A stretch of 64,000 bases of DNA from Hormiphora californensis. Lineage: Eukaryota; Ctenophora; Tentaculata; Cydippida; Pleurobrachiidae. The position numbers and the translations under genes are program-made. The stretch is taken from positions 9,475,420 to 9,539,419 of the forward strand of contig CM035350.1 of NCBI GenBank assembly GCA_020137815.1, in the 5' to 3' direction. The notes under the pieces are model-generated. The model made no database searches. It was given only the letters and a program-made list of their open reading frames with translations, and had not been told where the DNA came from. Below, one piece after another: positions 63,975 to 64,000 of this stretch (positions within the stretch are counted from its first letter, which is position 1; every line of letters begins with the position of its first letter).

Positions 63975-64000
63975 CTGGGAATGAGATGTACTGAGATGTA

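Overview
The window is nuclear DNA of an animal. It has multi-exon genes with GT-AG introns, dense microsatellites and minisatellites, many small DNA transposons, and metazoan-type genes (Mediator subunit MED12, lipase maturation factor, derlin, intronless class A GPCR). The proteins are recognisable but the MED12 is strongly diverged, and the repeat style would fit a non-bilaterian (ctenophore, sponge or cnidarian). I cannot fix the phylum. Stretches at about 32.3-33.1, 40.4-42.2 and 47.0-51.1 kb look like poorly called or uncorrected sequence, and there is a 100-N gap at 38,358-38,457.

Layout: (1) 0.26-3.0 kb, minus strand: a broken LDLa-repeat seven-transmembrane receptor gene. (2) 5.96-43.76 kb, plus strand: a MED12 gene whose exons can be followed with consistent splice phases from start codon to stop (29 exons to 38.9 kb, then three or more C-terminal exons, one in noisy sequence). 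An intact intronless GPCR (14.73-15.86 kb, minus strand) is nested in one intron. (3) 43.94-59.29 kb, plus strand: a lipase maturation factor gene (LMF1-like, 12 exons), starting only 172 bases after the MED12 stop. (4) 61.79-63.66 kb, plus strand: Derlin-1-like gene, 6 exons, complete with a C-terminal p97-binding SHP box. (5) 63.8 kb to the end, minus strand: the last exon of an unrecognised gene converging on and overlapping the derlin 3' end.

The most striking property is that tandem duplications repeatedly sit exactly on splice sites. Three large arrays (22-bp x43, 32-bp x44, 42-bp x roughly 140) are each built from the last 18-40 bases of a coding exon plus the first 2-4 bases of the following intron, so every unit carries a 5' splice site. 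Other arrays and short duplications copy 3' splice sites (branch-point-like CTAAC, pyrimidine tract, AG and exon start) before MED12 exons 7, 10, 11, 14, 24 and 25 and LMF1 exon 8. A further array copies the MED12 start codon. This is the best candidate for an undescribed process in the window.

Introns also hold a 109-bp hAT-type MITE family with perfect 8-bp target duplications, a 69-bp pogo-like MITE inserted into a splice donor, long near-perfect foldback elements (0.6-1.5 kb), and GC-rich double hairpins.
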